In this document: piece by piece, positions 16,740 through 25,213 of the stretch
Numbering within the stretch: the first letter of the stretch is position 1
Layout: each line of letters starts with the position of its first letter
NCBI RefSeq assembly: GCF_026965555.1
Contig: NZ_CP114040.1
Span: 6,200,001-6,264,000 of the forward strand
Reading direction: 5' to 3'
DNA from: Nannocystis punicea
GTDB lineage: Bacteria; Myxococcota_A; Polyangia; Nannocystales; Nannocystaceae
DNA: 64,000 nucleotides
Translations under genes and position numbers: made by a program
The notes under the pieces: model-generated
What the model was told of the DNA's origin: nothing
What the model saw: only the letters and a program-made list of their open reading frames with translations
Databases searched by the model: none

Positions 16740-17037
16740 CGATGCTATCGTCGCCGGCGTCGTGGACAACGAGCCCAAGCGCTACGTGTACAACAAGCAG
16801 GCCGGCGCGCTGCAGGAGGCCGCCGCCGCGCCGCCCGGCACGCGCATGCGGGTGGCGTCCATGCGCATGAGCAGCGCCGCGCAATCGGTGTTGCCGGCGC
16901 AGAACGTCGCCGACGACGACGACTCGCTCGCGGCTCCCGAGCCGCTGCTGCAGCGCGCAGGCGACGTCCGACTCGCTCGGCCCGCGCGGCCCGGCGAAGC
17001 CGGCCGCGATCCCACTCGCCAGACCAGGAGACCCGGC

Positions 17038-18249
17038 ATGTTCTCATACACCATCGAGGACTGCGAGCACGTCCTGATGATCCACAAGGACGGCACGATG
17101 GAGGAGCTCGTCGGGCCGAAGCGCGTGTCCACCTTCGGGCGCACCTTCCGGCGGATGGAGCACTACGTCGCGCACCCCGGCGAGTTCCTGGTCGTGCGCT
17201 ACCGCGACGGCCGCCAGGAGCACCTCGTCGGCCCGGCGCACCTGTGGCTCGACCCGCGCAAGCACCTCTCCGCCACCCGTGAGGAGGGCCTGCAGCTCGC
17301 GGCCAAGGAGGCCGTCGTCATCTACGAGCGGGCCGACAGCGGCGAGGTCAAGCGGCGCGTCCTGCAGGGCCCCGCGGTGTTCGTGCCGCAGCCCGGCGAA
17401 TGGCTGCACACCTTCTCGTGGCACGGCTCGACCGGCGCGGGCTACCGCAAGGTGCCCAACGCGCTGGTCTTCCAAAAACTCTGGCTCATGCCGGATCAGA
17501 TGTACCACGACGTCGAGGACGTGCGGACCGCCGACGACGCGGTCATCACCGTGCGGCTCATGATCTTCTTCGAGCTCGTCGACATCGACCTCATGCTCGC
17601 CACCTCGCACGACCCGATCGGCGACTTCGTCAACGCCGCCACCAGCGACGTCGTCGACTTCCTCGGCCGGCACGACCTCGCCTCGTTCAAGCTCCACACC
17701 GATCAGCTCGGCGACCTCGCCACCTACCGCCAGCTGACCGCGCGCGCCGCCCAGTGCGGCTACCGGATCGGCAAGGTCGTCTACCGCGGCTTCGAGGCCC
17801 CGCCCTCGCTGCAGCAGATGCTCGACCAGGCGATCGAGTCGCGCACGCGCCTGCAGCTCGAGCGCGCCACCCAGCAGCAGGCCCAGGAGCTCGAGGACTT
17901 CAAGCTCGAGCGGCAGCTGGCCCGCGGCGAGCGGCAGCGGGCCGACGGCGCCGCCGAGCAGGCCCACGCGCTCGGCCTGCAGAAGTCGCGCCGGGCCGCC
18001 GAGCTCGAGGCCGACACCGCCCGCAGCGAGTTCGAGCGCAACCAGCGACGCCTCGACCAGGAGCGGGCCCTCGCCGACCAGCGCGCCCGCCACGACGAGG
18101 AGGGCCGCCACCTCGCCGCCCTGCGCCAGCTCGGCGTCGACCTCACCGCCCTCCTCACCCAGCACCGCGCCGACCAGGTCATCGAGCTGCGCGGCGACGG
18201 CGACGGCGCCCACGTCCACCTCGACGCCCCCCGCCGTGAGCTGCGCTGA
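17038..18249 (+). CDS. major-vault-protein-like / band-7 (SPFH) protein
   Basis: A 403-residue protein. Residues 1-125 form short beta repeats of the MVP type (DGTMEELVGPKRV, GEFLVVRYRDGRQEHLVGPAHLW, RRVLQGPAVFVPQPGEW). Residues 150-275 match the MVP shoulder/band-7 domain: EDVRTADDAVITVRLMIFFE, HDPIGDFVNAATSDVVDFLG, then YRIGKVVYRGFEAP. From about 275 a long charged coiled coil follows (LQLERATQQQAQELEDFKLE onward), like the MVP cap helix. Eukaryotic MVP assembles the vault shell; bacterial homologues are sporadic and uncharacterised. The ATG at 17038-17040 is supported by an AGGAG site 8 bases upstream; an in-frame GTG at 16762 would add 92 low-complexity residues. A cytoplasmic oligomeric shell or ring is plausible but untested. 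Confidence 0.75.
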   Translation: MFSYTIEDCEHVLMIHKDGTMEELVGPKRVSTFGRTFRRMEHYVAHPGEFLVVRYRDGRQEHLVGPAHLWLDPRKHLSATREEGLQLAAKEAVVIYERADSGEVKRRVLQGPAVFVPQPGEWLHTFSWHGSTGAGYRKVPNALVFQKLWLMPDQMYHDVEDVRTADDAVITVRLMIFFELVDIDLMLATSHDPIGDFVNAATSDVVDFLGRHDLASFKLHTDQLGDLATYRQLTARAAQCGYRIGKVVYRGFEAPPSLQQMLDQAIESRTRLQLERATQQQAQELEDFKLERQLARGERQRADGAAEQAHALGLQKSRRAAELEADTARSEFERNQRRLDQERALADQRARHDEEGRHLAALRQLGVDLTALLTQHRADQVIELRGDGDGAHVHLDAPRRELR

Positions 18250-18258
18250 CCCGAAGGT

Positions 18259-18318
18259 CATGTCCTCAAGGACATGCCTTTAAAGGCATGTCCAATCGGA
18301 CATTTCCCATCGGGCATC
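18259..18318. repeat. 14-bp tandem palindromic array (5 anchors)
   Basis: CATG/CATT/CATC anchors lie at 18259, 18273, 18287, 18301 and 18315, exactly 14 bp apart, starting 10 bp after the vault-like gene's stop. The units include TTTAAA and TCAAGG cores, giving overlapping hairpins on both strands. Confidence 0.9.
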
Positions 18319-18409
18319 TACAGACCGCCGTCCCTCGCAGCAGCGCCCCGGTCGCCACGCGGCATGTCGCGCAGCCGCGGCATGCCCTCGAGAACGTCTT
18401 CTCAAAAAA

Positions 18410-18441
18410 CATGGCCGATCGGACATTCCCCATCGGACATG
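18410..18441. repeat. 14-bp tandem palindromic array (3 anchors)
   Basis: Anchors at 18410, 18424 and 18438 with units CATGGCCGATCGGA and CATTCCCCATCGGA. The array ends about 17 bp from the stop of the RNA ligase gene on the minus strand, so it fills the space between two convergent genes. Confidence 0.85.
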
Positions 18442-18457
18442 TCCTGTTCGCCGTCCA

Positions 18458-19396
18458 TCACAGCAGCGCCTCGGCCGCCGCGCGAATGGCCGCGCGGAGG
18501 GCCGCCTCGTCGGCCTCGGTCGGCGCCTGCAGGGCCGCGGGGAAGGCCGCGGTCAGGTCGATGAGCACGTCGAGCTCGACCTCGTCGACGATCGCCCCGC
18601 GGTCGTGTCGGCCCCACTTCGACGCCGCGCTGGCCACCCGCGCCGGGTTCGTCAGCCGTTCGGCCCACGCGATCAGGGCCGCGCGGTCGGGGCGCTGGCC
18701 GGGGTCCCAGGCCTCGCTCTCCTGGAACCGCTGCTCGTCGAACTCCGCGATCTTGCGCTTGTAGGTCGGCCGCGTCCCCGGCCGCGCGCGTGCGTCGGGG
18801 CGGACCACCAGGCCCTCCGCGAAGTTGTCGGCGAGCGCCGGCAGCCCGAGCAACGCCGGCACGCGCGTCGGCGACCGCGTCGGCGCCGCCTCGACGTGCG
18901 GCCGCGGCCCCGCGCGCACCACCGGCGGCACCAGCAGCCCTGTCTCTCGGGACAGCTCGGCCAGCTCGCTCCACGCCAGCAGCTCGCCCTCGTCGTCGTC
19001 GCTCGCGGCCACCAGCGCGTCGAAAGCCGCCCAGCGCAGGTCGGGCGCGTACCAGATCCCCGTCTGCACCGGCTGCAGGCCCGGCGCCGGCACCACCTCC
19101 GGGTGCGGGTAGCCGCCGCCGAACAGCTCGCCGTAGAACACCACCATCGGCGCGCCGAGCCGGCCGGCGGCAGCCCGCGCGACCTCGGCCAGCCCGGCCC
19201 GCACCAGCTGCCAGCCGAAGAACGGGTCGTCGTCGGCCAGCCACGCCTTGCGCTTGCCGAAGCGGACCTGCTCGCCGGCGACCGCGATCAGCAGCTGCGC
19301 CCCGTGGATCTTCTCCAGCGCGACCCAGGGCCCGCCGGGGACGAGCCCGAGCGGTTCGCCGGGCCCCGCGATCTTGCCGTAGAAGCGGTGACGCAT
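18458..19396 (-). CDS. Rnl2-family RNA ligase
   Basis: A 312-residue nucleotidyltransferase-superfamily ligase. Motif I is EKIHGAQ, with the adenylated Lys at residue 29; motif III is VVFYGELFGGGYPHP; motif IV is FAEGLVVRP; motif V is YKRKIAEF. This is the order and spacing of T4 Rnl2/DRB0094-like RNA ligases, which seal 3'-OH/5'-phosphate RNA ends. A C-terminal helical region (about 230-312) replaces the T4 C domain. Such ligases serve RNA repair after nuclease damage. It is divergent from an ATP-grasp gene, a possible functional pairing. A TACCCT box ends 6 bp before the ATG and no Shine-Dalgarno is present. Confidence 0.88.
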   Translation of the reverse strand: MRHRFYGKIAGPGEPLGLVPGGPWVALEKIHGAQLLIAVAGEQVRFGKRKAWLADDDPFFGWQLVRAGLAEVARAAAGRLGAPMVVFYGELFGGGYPHPEVVPAPGLQPVQTGIWYAPDLRWAAFDALVAASDDDEGELLAWSELAELSRETGLLVPPVVRAGPRPHVEAAPTRSPTRVPALLGLPALADNFAEGLVVRPDARARPGTRPTYKRKIAEFDEQRFQESEAWDPGQRPDRAALIAWAERLTNPARVASAASKWGRHDRGAIVDEVELDVLIDLTAAFPAALQAPTEADEAALRAAIRAAAEALL

Positions 19397-19402
19397 CGCG
19401 CC

Positions 19403-19408
19403 AGGGTA
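19403..19408 (-). promoter_or_regulatory. putative -10 box TACCCT for the RNA ligase gene
   Basis: Read on the minus strand, GGTTACCCT ends 6 bp upstream of the start codon. Transcription starting 6-7 bp downstream of the box would produce a leaderless mRNA. Confidence 0.4.
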
Positions 19409-19482
19409 ACCGATCCGCCGCCCGCCGCGGCCCGACCTGCGCGCGCGCCCTCGCCCGCCCACCCCCGGCGCGGGGGACGAGA

Positions 19483-19500
19483 CATGTCCGAATGGACATG
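19483..19500. repeat. CATGTCC-GAAT-GGACATG dyad (single 14-bp unit) in a divergent promoter
   Basis: A perfect 7-bp dyad lying between the divergent RNA ligase and ATP-grasp genes, 68 bp before the latter's start. Unlike most copies it is in a promoter region, where it could act as an operator. Confidence 0.8.
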
Positions 19501-19568
19501 ACGCGAAGACCATCGCGCGTCCGCGCCCGCCTCGCCGCGCGGGGCGACTTGTGGCACCGTCGCCCGTC

Positions 19569-20333
19569 ATGCTCGCCAAGATCTACGTCCAGCGCGACCC
19601 CACCACCGGCGAGTTCATCAACAAGAACGTCTACAACGCCTGGTACGGGTTCACCAAGATGGGCGTGTGGGCCGAGTCGTTCGTGTGGTCGGACCTCTAC
19701 GAGGGCCGGCTCGCGCTCGAGCGCGACACCGCAGTGATCGGCGGGATCCTCACCGTGCGCACTGCCCTGTCCCAGCTCGGCGCCCCGGACCCGATCAACA
19801 TCGACTACCCGCCGGCGCTCGAGGCGTTCCTGCGCCGGCGCGTGCGGCGAGCGACGATCCGCGAGGCCCACGCCCTGTGCCGCGACGACCGCTTCGACCC
19901 GCCGATTTTCATCAAACCCGTCACCGGCCAGAAGGAGTTCACCGGCCACGTCCTCGCCGTCTACCGCGACCTGCTGCGCACGGCCGGCTGGGCCCTCGAG
20001 GAGCCGGACACGCCGGTGTGGCTGTCGGACATCGTCGACTTCACGGCCGAATGGCGCTACTTCGTCCACGCCGGCGAGATCCTCGGCGTCGGCCACTACT
20101 GGGGCGATCCGCTGCGTTTCCCCGATCCCGGGGTCGTCCGCGCCGCCGTCGCGGCCTACACCGACGCGCCCGCCGCCTACGTCATCGACTTCGGCGTGCT
20201 CGCCGACGGCAGCACCGCCATGGTCGAGGTCAACGACGGCTTCTCCTTCGGCTGCTACGGCCTCAACCCTTACGCCCACGCGCGCATGCTCACCGCCCGC
20301 TGGCTCGAGCTGGTCCGCCTCGCCGACGATTGA
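19569..20333 (+). CDS. ATP-grasp protein (R2K clade, DUF4343-like)
   Basis: A 254-residue ATP-grasp protein. It has the R2K pattern: an FIKPVTGQKEFTGHV Lys-bearing strand near residues 118-132, an EWRYFVHAGEILGVGHYWGD central region, and a metal-binding end VEVNDGFSFGCYGLNPYAHA, the signature of the DUF4343 (R2K clade 3) families. The clade includes the eukaryotic assembly factor CDC123 and is predicted to attach amino acids or peptides to proteins through an acyl-phosphate intermediate. No substrate is known. The gene is divergent from an RNA ligase, so an RNA- or ribosome-associated modification is a testable idea only. Confidence 0.8.
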   Translation: MLAKIYVQRDPTTGEFINKNVYNAWYGFTKMGVWAESFVWSDLYEGRLALERDTAVIGGILTVRTALSQLGAPDPINIDYPPALEAFLRRRVRRATIREAHALCRDDRFDPPIFIKPVTGQKEFTGHVLAVYRDLLRTAGWALEEPDTPVWLSDIVDFTAEWRYFVHAGEILGVGHYWGDPLRFPDPGVVRAAVAAYTDAPAAYVIDFGVLADGSTAMVEVNDGFSFGCYGLNPYAHARMLTARWLELVRLADD

Positions 20334-20348
20334 TACACTCTCGGCATG

Positions 20349-20429
20349 CATGTCCATTCGGACATGTTCTATCGAACATATTCTGTGACTCGACCTGCAT
20401 GTCGATCCGGACATGCTCCATCGAGCATC
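20349..20429. repeat. two 14-bp tandem palindromic arrays (6 anchors)
   Basis: The first group has anchors at 20349, 20363 and 20377, the second at 20398, 20412 and 20426, all 14 bp apart. The groups are offset by 21 bp. The cluster starts 16 bp after the ATP-grasp stop codon. Confidence 0.85.
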
Positions 20430-20601
20430 AGCCATGGGTGAATCGGGCCCGTCCGCCATGACCTGCTCCGAAAGCCAGGTCATCTTCCCATGACCCGGCC
20501 GGCGATGAAGCACGTTTCCGCGCCTCCGAGAGCGACCCCCGTCCGCAATTTCAGCAGCATTGCTATTTTTGACACCCACCGTCATGCTCGTCGGCGGTCC
20601 G

Positions 20602-21750
20602 ATGACCTCGCGGCGCTCGCTGGTCTTCCTCGCGCTCTCGCTGCTCGTCCTCGCGGGCGCGATCGCCTATCGATGGACGCGACCGACCCCCATCCCCGCC
20701 GCACCTCCGGAGCCGGCCGGCAGTCTCGGCGACCATGTCCGAACGCACATGGTCCTTGCGCCACGTGACCCGACCATGCCCGGCCCCGCCCCGCAGCCGC
20801 CCGGCGCCCGCGGGCTCGCGCTCGACAACGACGCCTGCGAGGCCTGCCACGAGGTCGAGGCCGCCCAGTGGCGCGGCTCGCAGCACCAGACCGCGACCAC
20901 CGAGCGAGAATTCCAGCGCGCCCTGGCCCACGAGCCGATGCCGTTCTGCCGCGGCTGTCACGCCCCCGAGGCCGATCCGCGCCGTCCGGCCAGCGGCGCC
21001 GCGGCCGAGATCGGGGTCGGCTGCGTCAGCTGCCACGTCGTCGGCGACGCAGTCCTCGCCGCGCCCGGGCCGGACGTGGCCGCACCGCACCCGCTGCGCC
21101 GCGACCCTCGCTTCGCCACCGCCGCCGCCTGCGCCAACTGCCACGAGTTCGGCTTCCCTGACAACCGCCGGCGCGCCCTGCCGGAGGCGATGCAGCGGAC
21201 CCTCGCCGAGCACGCCGCCTCGCCGCAGGCCGCCACCGGCTGCGCCGACTGTCACATGCGCGACCGCGCCGGCGCCCGCAGCCACGCCTTCATCGGCTCG
21301 CGGGACGACGACTACTTCCGCGACGCCCTGACCGTCGAGGCCGAGCGCGTCGCCCCCGACCGCATCGAGCTCCGCGTGGCCGCCCGCGCCGACGTCGTCG
21401 GCCACGCGGTCCCTACCGGCGACCTGTTCCGCCGCCTCGCCGTCGCAGTGCGCCCGCTCGCGCCCGGCGAGGCTCGCCCGTGGACGACCGCCTACCTCGC
21501 CCGCCACTACGCGCTCGAGGCGGCCCGCGGCGGCGCCCCGCTCCGCGTCGAGCGCTCCGACGACCGCCCCCACCCCGGCGAGCCGCCGCGCGTCCTGCGG
21601 TTCCAGCTCGACCCGGCCGATCGCGCCCACCCCGTCGCCTGGGAGGTCCGCTTCGAGCGGGTCGAGTCGCTGCTCGAGGAGCGCGAGGACCGGGCGATCG
21701 TCGTCGGCGGCCTGACCGTCGCCGCCGGCGAGCTGCCGCGGCTGCCATGA
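20602..21750 (+). CDS. membrane-anchored five-haem c-type cytochrome
   Basis: A 382-residue protein with a signal anchor (SLVFLALSLLVLAGAIAY, residues 6-23) and five CxxCH haem sites: CEACH 79-83, CRGCH 116-120, CVSCH 141-145, CANCH 177-181 and CADCH 214-218. The pattern and the DxxCxxCH...QWRGSQH start match the cytochrome c554/NapC-related multihaem group. It acts in the periplasm as an electron carrier or reductase; the partner is not known, as no quinone oxidase or nitrite enzyme is adjacent. The C-terminal 150 residues are a beta-rich domain of unknown function. The start could also be an ATG at 20584; 20602 is nearest the signal sequence. Confidence 0.85.
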   Translation: MTSRRSLVFLALSLLVLAGAIAYRWTRPTPIPAAPPEPAGSLGDHVRTHMVLAPRDPTMPGPAPQPPGARGLALDNDACEACHEVEAAQWRGSQHQTATTEREFQRALAHEPMPFCRGCHAPEADPRRPASGAAAEIGVGCVSCHVVGDAVLAAPGPDVAAPHPLRRDPRFATAAACANCHEFGFPDNRRRALPEAMQRTLAEHAASPQAATGCADCHMRDRAGARSHAFIGSRDDDYFRDALTVEAERVAPDRIELRVAARADVVGHAVPTGDLFRRLAVAVRPLAPGEARPWTTAYLARHYALEAARGGAPLRVERSDDRPHPGEPPRVLRFQLDPADRAHPVAWEVRFERVESLLEEREDRAIVVGGLTVAAGELPRLP

Positions 21751-21778
21751 ATGACTCATGAGACAGGTCGTGAAAGCC

Positions 21779-22714
21779 ATGTCCACAAGAACATCCGCGT
21801 TCGTCCTCGTCGTCCTCGCCGCCTGCAGCCCACGCCCGTCGGACTTCACCGGCGGCCCCGCCACCGACTCCGCGGCCACCTCTTCGACGGGCGCCGGCTC
21901 CGACGCCGTGGACCCGACCACCGGCACCGCCGGCACCACCGGCACCACCGGCACCACCGGCACCACCGGCACCGTCGCCACCACCGTCGCCACCACCGGC
22001 GCCGAGGCGACCTCGACCGGGGACTCGACCCCCGATACCTCCTTCGACCACCCCCTGCCCTACGGCTGCGAGCCGTTCCTCGACGACTGTCCCGAGGGAC
22101 AGAAGTGCGCCGCCGTCGGCGAGAGCTACCAGACCCTCGCGTGCGTGCCGGTCGTCCGCGACCCCGCCGGCCTGTACGAGCCGTGCACTCTGGTCGGCGA
22201 CGGCCTCGACGGCCGCGACACCTGCGGCCCGCACCTGATGTGCTGGAACCCCGACCCCGACACCGGCGTCGGCACCTGCTGGGGTCAATGCCTCGGCTCG
22301 TTCGACGCGCCCACCTGCGCCGACCCCGCGGCGGCCTGCCACATCGGCCGCAGCGCCCTCTTCCTCTGCATCCCGGGCTGCGACCCGCTCCTGCAGGACT
22401 GCGCCGACGACGAGACCTGCATCCCCCACCCGCAGGACCCGAACAAGTTCCTCTGCGTCGTCGACGCCGGCGGCGAGGAGGGCCACGCCCTCGACCCCTG
22501 CGAGTACGTCAACGTCTGCGACCCGGGCACCTACTGCGTCGACCCTGCCCTCGCCGACCCGTGCGACCCGCAGGCGTCCGGCTGCTGCCTGCCGTGGTGC
22601 GACCTCGCCGGCCCGCCGTGCCCCGACCCCGGCCTCGAGTGCATCCCCTGGTTCGAGAAGGGCGCCGCACCGCCCGGCCACGAGGACCTCGGCGTGTGCG
22701 GCACGCCGCCCTGA
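21779..22714 (+). CDS. Thr/Gly-linker Cys-rich lipoprotein
   Basis: A 311-residue lipoprotein: MSTRTSAFVLVVLAAC is a signal peptide with an LAAC lipobox. Residues 25-90 are Thr/Gly/Ser/Ala-rich, with iterated GTT units at about residues 45-62 encoded by a 9-bp microsatellite. The rest has many Cys in EGF-like spacing (CGPHLMCW, CADPAAACHIG, CDPLLQDCADDETCIP, CDPQASGCCLPWCD). Such proteins are abundant in Nannocystis-type genomes and are surface-exposed by the linker. The function is unknown. The ATG at 21779 is chosen over 21758 because it directly precedes the signal. A CTGTCC-type dyad lies within the coding frame near 22087-22106. Confidence 0.75.
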   Translation: MSTRTSAFVLVVLAACSPRPSDFTGGPATDSAATSSTGAGSDAVDPTTGTAGTTGTTGTTGTTGTVATTVATTGAEATSTGDSTPDTSFDHPLPYGCEPFLDDCPEGQKCAAVGESYQTLACVPVVRDPAGLYEPCTLVGDGLDGRDTCGPHLMCWNPDPDTGVGTCWGQCLGSFDAPTCADPAAACHIGRSALFLCIPGCDPLLQDCADDETCIPHPQDPNKFLCVVDAGGEEGHALDPCEYVNVCDPGTYCVDPALADPCDPQASGCCLPWCDLAGPPCPDPGLECIPWFEKGAAPPGHEDLGVCGTPP

Positions 22715-22732
22715 CGGATCTTCCCGCAAGGA

Positions 22733-22792
22733 CATGCTCGATCGAACATGCCCGATCGAGCATTCCCCTCGGAGCATGCCCTTACGGACATG
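22733..22792. repeat. 14-bp tandem palindromic array (5 anchors)
   Basis: Anchors at 22733, 22747, 22761, 22775 and 22789 with exact 14-bp phase; units CATGCTCGATCGAA, CATGCCCGATCGAG, CATTCCCCTCGGAG, CATGCCCTTACGGA. The array is 19 bp after the lipoprotein stop. Confidence 0.9.
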
Positions 22793-22937
22793 TCCCATCA
22801 TCCATCCTCGAGACCGCGGCGCCCGAGCCGCGGATCCGCGAATTCGTGGCCGCGCGTGCGATCACCCGGGCCGCCACGCCGGCGTCGAGGCGCCGACGCG
22901 GCCCGCCGATCGCCCTCGCCCGCCGCGTCCGCCCCCG

Positions 22938-23501
22938 TCAGCGCACGCGATAGCCCCCGTGCTCGGCCGCGATCTCGTTGTAGCGGGCGAACCCGAGGAT
23001 CCACTTGTGGCCGTCTTCCCGCGACACGTCGGCGTCGGGGAAGTAATCGCGGGCGATCAGGTCCGCGTGCTGGCGCAGCTTGCCGGCCAGCGCCGCGCAC
23101 TCCTCCGGCGTCACCAGCCACCCGTCGTTCGACTGGAACTTGAACGCGCCCGCGCGGCCGTTTTGCAGCGACGACGCCGACACCGCGGCCTCGTGCGCCT
23201 GCAAGTACGCGCGCGCGGCCGCCAGCTCGGCGGCCGACGGCGCCGGCGCGTCCTCGGGCGCCTCGCCGCGGACCGCCTCGAGCGCCGCGAACACGCGGTC
23301 CTCGTCGAGCCCGTCCAGCTCCAGCTCGGGGATCTCCGGCGCCGGTCCGTAGTGGATCGCGTCGGCCCACTCGAGCGCGCCCACGGTCATCCGCATGCCC
23401 CACATGTTGAAGCGGTAGTAGCCGGCGATCCCGCTCGAATTCGGCAGCTCGTTCTCGTCCGCGGCCGGGGGGGTGCGCACCATCTGGAGGTCGTAGCCCA
23501 T
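22938..23501 (-). CDS. conserved-looking hypothetical protein
   Basis: A 187-residue soluble protein without signal or membrane segments. It starts MGYDLQMVRTPP and contains YYRFNMWGMRMTVGALEW near residue 27 and a C-terminal FKFQSNDGWLVTPEECAALA ... ARDYFPDADVSREDGHKWIL. Regular helix-strand alternation and good codon use show that it is a real gene. I do not recognise the family. It is convergent with the preceding lipoprotein, across the 14-bp array, and divergent from selO on its other side (starts 89 bp apart). Confidence 0.7.
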   Translation of the reverse strand: MGYDLQMVRTPPAADENELPNSSGIAGYYRFNMWGMRMTVGALEWADAIHYGPAPEIPELELDGLDEDRVFAALEAVRGEAPEDAPAPSAAELAAARAYLQAHEAAVSASSLQNGRAGAFKFQSNDGWLVTPEECAALAGKLRQHADLIARDYFPDADVSREDGHKWILGFARYNEIAAEHGGYRVR

Positions 23502-23590
23502 CGTCCAGCCCTACCACGGATCGCCCGCAGCGGCGTCGCCTCACGCCCCGGGCGGCGGCCCGTCGGCGGCCTGCGTGCCAAGCTCTCGCC

Positions 23591-25030
23591 GTGCCGCCCT
23601 CCGCCCGCTATCGGCCGGATCCTCGCTTCCTCGGCCTCGGCGACGGCTTCGCCGACGTCGTCGCCCCCGCGCGGTTTCCGGTCCACGTCCTGCGCCACCG
23701 CGACGATCGCTGGGCCGCGCGGATCGGCCTCGACACCCTCGGCGACGCCGAGTGGGAGCGGCACTTCGCCCGCTTCGAGCCGCTGCCGGGCAACCTGCCC
23801 GAGCCGCTCGCCCTGCGCTACCACGGCCACCAGTTCGGCAGCTACAACCCCGCGCTCGGCGACGGTCGCGGCTTTCTGTTCGCCCAGCTGCGCGACGCAG
23901 TCGACGACCGCCTGCTCGACCTCGGCACCAAGGGCAGCGGCGCCACCCCGTACGCGCGCGGCGGCGACGGCCGCCTCACCCTCAAGGGCGGCGTGCGCGA
24001 GATCCTGGCCGCCGAGCTGCTCGCGGCCCGCGGCGTCGACACCTGCAAGATCGTCAGCGTGTTCGAGACCGGCGAGCGGCTGTGGCGCGGCGACGAGCCC
24101 TCGCCCACGCGCTCGTGCGTGCTCGTGCGGCTCAGCCACTCCAACCTGCGGATCGGCACGTTCCAGCGCCACGCCTACCACCGCGACGTCGCCCGCCTCG
24201 GCGCCCTGGTCGACTACGCCGTCGAGCACCACTTCCCGGCCGCGCGCCAGGGCGACCTCGCCGGCACCACCGCCGCGCTGCTGCGCCTCGTCGTCGAGCG
24301 GGCCGCCGCCACCGCCGCCGCCTGGACCGTCGCCGGCTTCGTCCACGGCGTCCTCAACACCGACAACCTCAACATCACCGGCGAGAGCTTCGACTACGGC
24401 CCCTGGCGCTTCCTCCCCACCTACGACCTCGGCTTCACCGCCGCCTACTTCGACGAGACCGGCTTCTACGCCTTCGGCCGCCAGCCGAACGCGGTGCTGT
24501 GGAACCTCGGGCGGCTGGCCGAGACCCTGCTGCCGCTCGCGGGGCGAGATGTCCTCGAGGACAGCCTCGGCGCCTTCGAGCCGACCTTCCACGCCGCCGT
24601 CCGCCGCGCCTTCCTCGACCGCCTCGGCCTCCAGCCGCGCGGCGACGCGGCCGACGACGTCGTCATGGACGCCTGCTACGCCTTCCTCGCCTCCCGCCGC
24701 CTCGACCTCGACCGCTTCTACTTCGACTGGTACGGCGGCGAGGCCAGCGCCGCGCGGGCCCTCGCCGGCCGGGCCGCCGTCCACTACGCCCCTCCCGAGT
24801 TCGCGGAGGTGCGCCGCGCCTGGGCCGAGCACCTCCCGGCCGCCCCCGAGCGCCTGGCCCACCCGCACTACGCCGGCGACGCCCCGTGCTCGCTGCTCAT
24901 CGACGAGGTCGAGGCGCTGTGGGCCCCGATCGCCGAGCGCGACGACTGGGCCCCCCTCGCGGCCAAGCTGGCCGAGATCCGCGAAGTCGGGGCCCTCCAC
25001 GGCCGCGATCCGCTCAAGGACATGCCCTGA
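23591..25030 (+). CDS. selO: protein adenylyltransferase SelO (YdiU/UPF0061)
   Basis: A 479-residue pseudokinase-fold AMP transferase. Diagnostic motifs are YHGHQFGSYNPALGDGRG (residues 77-94), LGTKGSGATPYARGGDGRLT, GVREILAAELL, and GVLNTDNLNITGESFDYGPW carrying the metal-binding Asn/Asp pair. SelO transfers AMP to protein Ser/Thr/Tyr in oxidative-stress responses. In many bacteria and in mitochondria the C terminus ends with a selenocysteine or Cys; here the tail (EIREVGALHGRDPLKDMP) has none, so the redox switch is missing or lost. The GTG start at 23591 gives the expected length. The stop codon lies inside the first unit of a 14-bp array. Confidence 0.92.
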   Translation: MPPSARYRPDPRFLGLGDGFADVVAPARFPVHVLRHRDDRWAARIGLDTLGDAEWERHFARFEPLPGNLPEPLALRYHGHQFGSYNPALGDGRGFLFAQLRDAVDDRLLDLGTKGSGATPYARGGDGRLTLKGGVREILAAELLAARGVDTCKIVSVFETGERLWRGDEPSPTRSCVLVRLSHSNLRIGTFQRHAYHRDVARLGALVDYAVEHHFPAARQGDLAGTTAALLRLVVERAAATAAAWTVAGFVHGVLNTDNLNITGESFDYGPWRFLPTYDLGFTAAYFDETGFYAFGRQPNAVLWNLGRLAETLLPLAGRDVLEDSLGAFEPTFHAAVRRAFLDRLGLQPRGDAADDVVMDACYAFLASRRLDLDRFYFDWYGGEASAARALAGRAAVHYAPPEFAEVRRAWAEHLPAAPERLAHPHYAGDAPCSLLIDEVEALWAPIAERDDWAPLAAKLAEIREVGALHGRDPLKDMP

Positions 25031-25080
25031 TAGACATGTCCCGAGAGACATTTCCCTCGAGACATTCTCCTTCGGACATG
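25021..25080. repeat. 14-bp tandem palindromic array overlapping the selO stop codon
   Basis: Anchors at 25021, 25035, 25049, 25063 and 25077. The first unit, CATGCCCTGATAGA, contains the selO TGA (25028-25030), so the repeat provides the last codons and the stop. Confidence 0.9.
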
Positions 25081-25213
25081 TCCTCGTGTCCCGCCGGCCG
25101 CGGGCCCCTCGCGCAGAAAGAGCGCAGGGAGGAGTTCATCCGCCGGCTCTCGCCCTCGACGACCCCCGACCTGCTGCCCTCCGCTCGCGGCGCCGCGTGA
25201 ACCGTTCCCGCGC

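Noticed and set aside
16588..17037. 92-residue N-terminal extension of the vault-like protein from the GTG at 16762
   Set aside because: The extension is low-complexity, and the ATG at 17038 has an AGGAG site at ideal spacing and directly precedes the conserved repeats. It remains a minor alternative.
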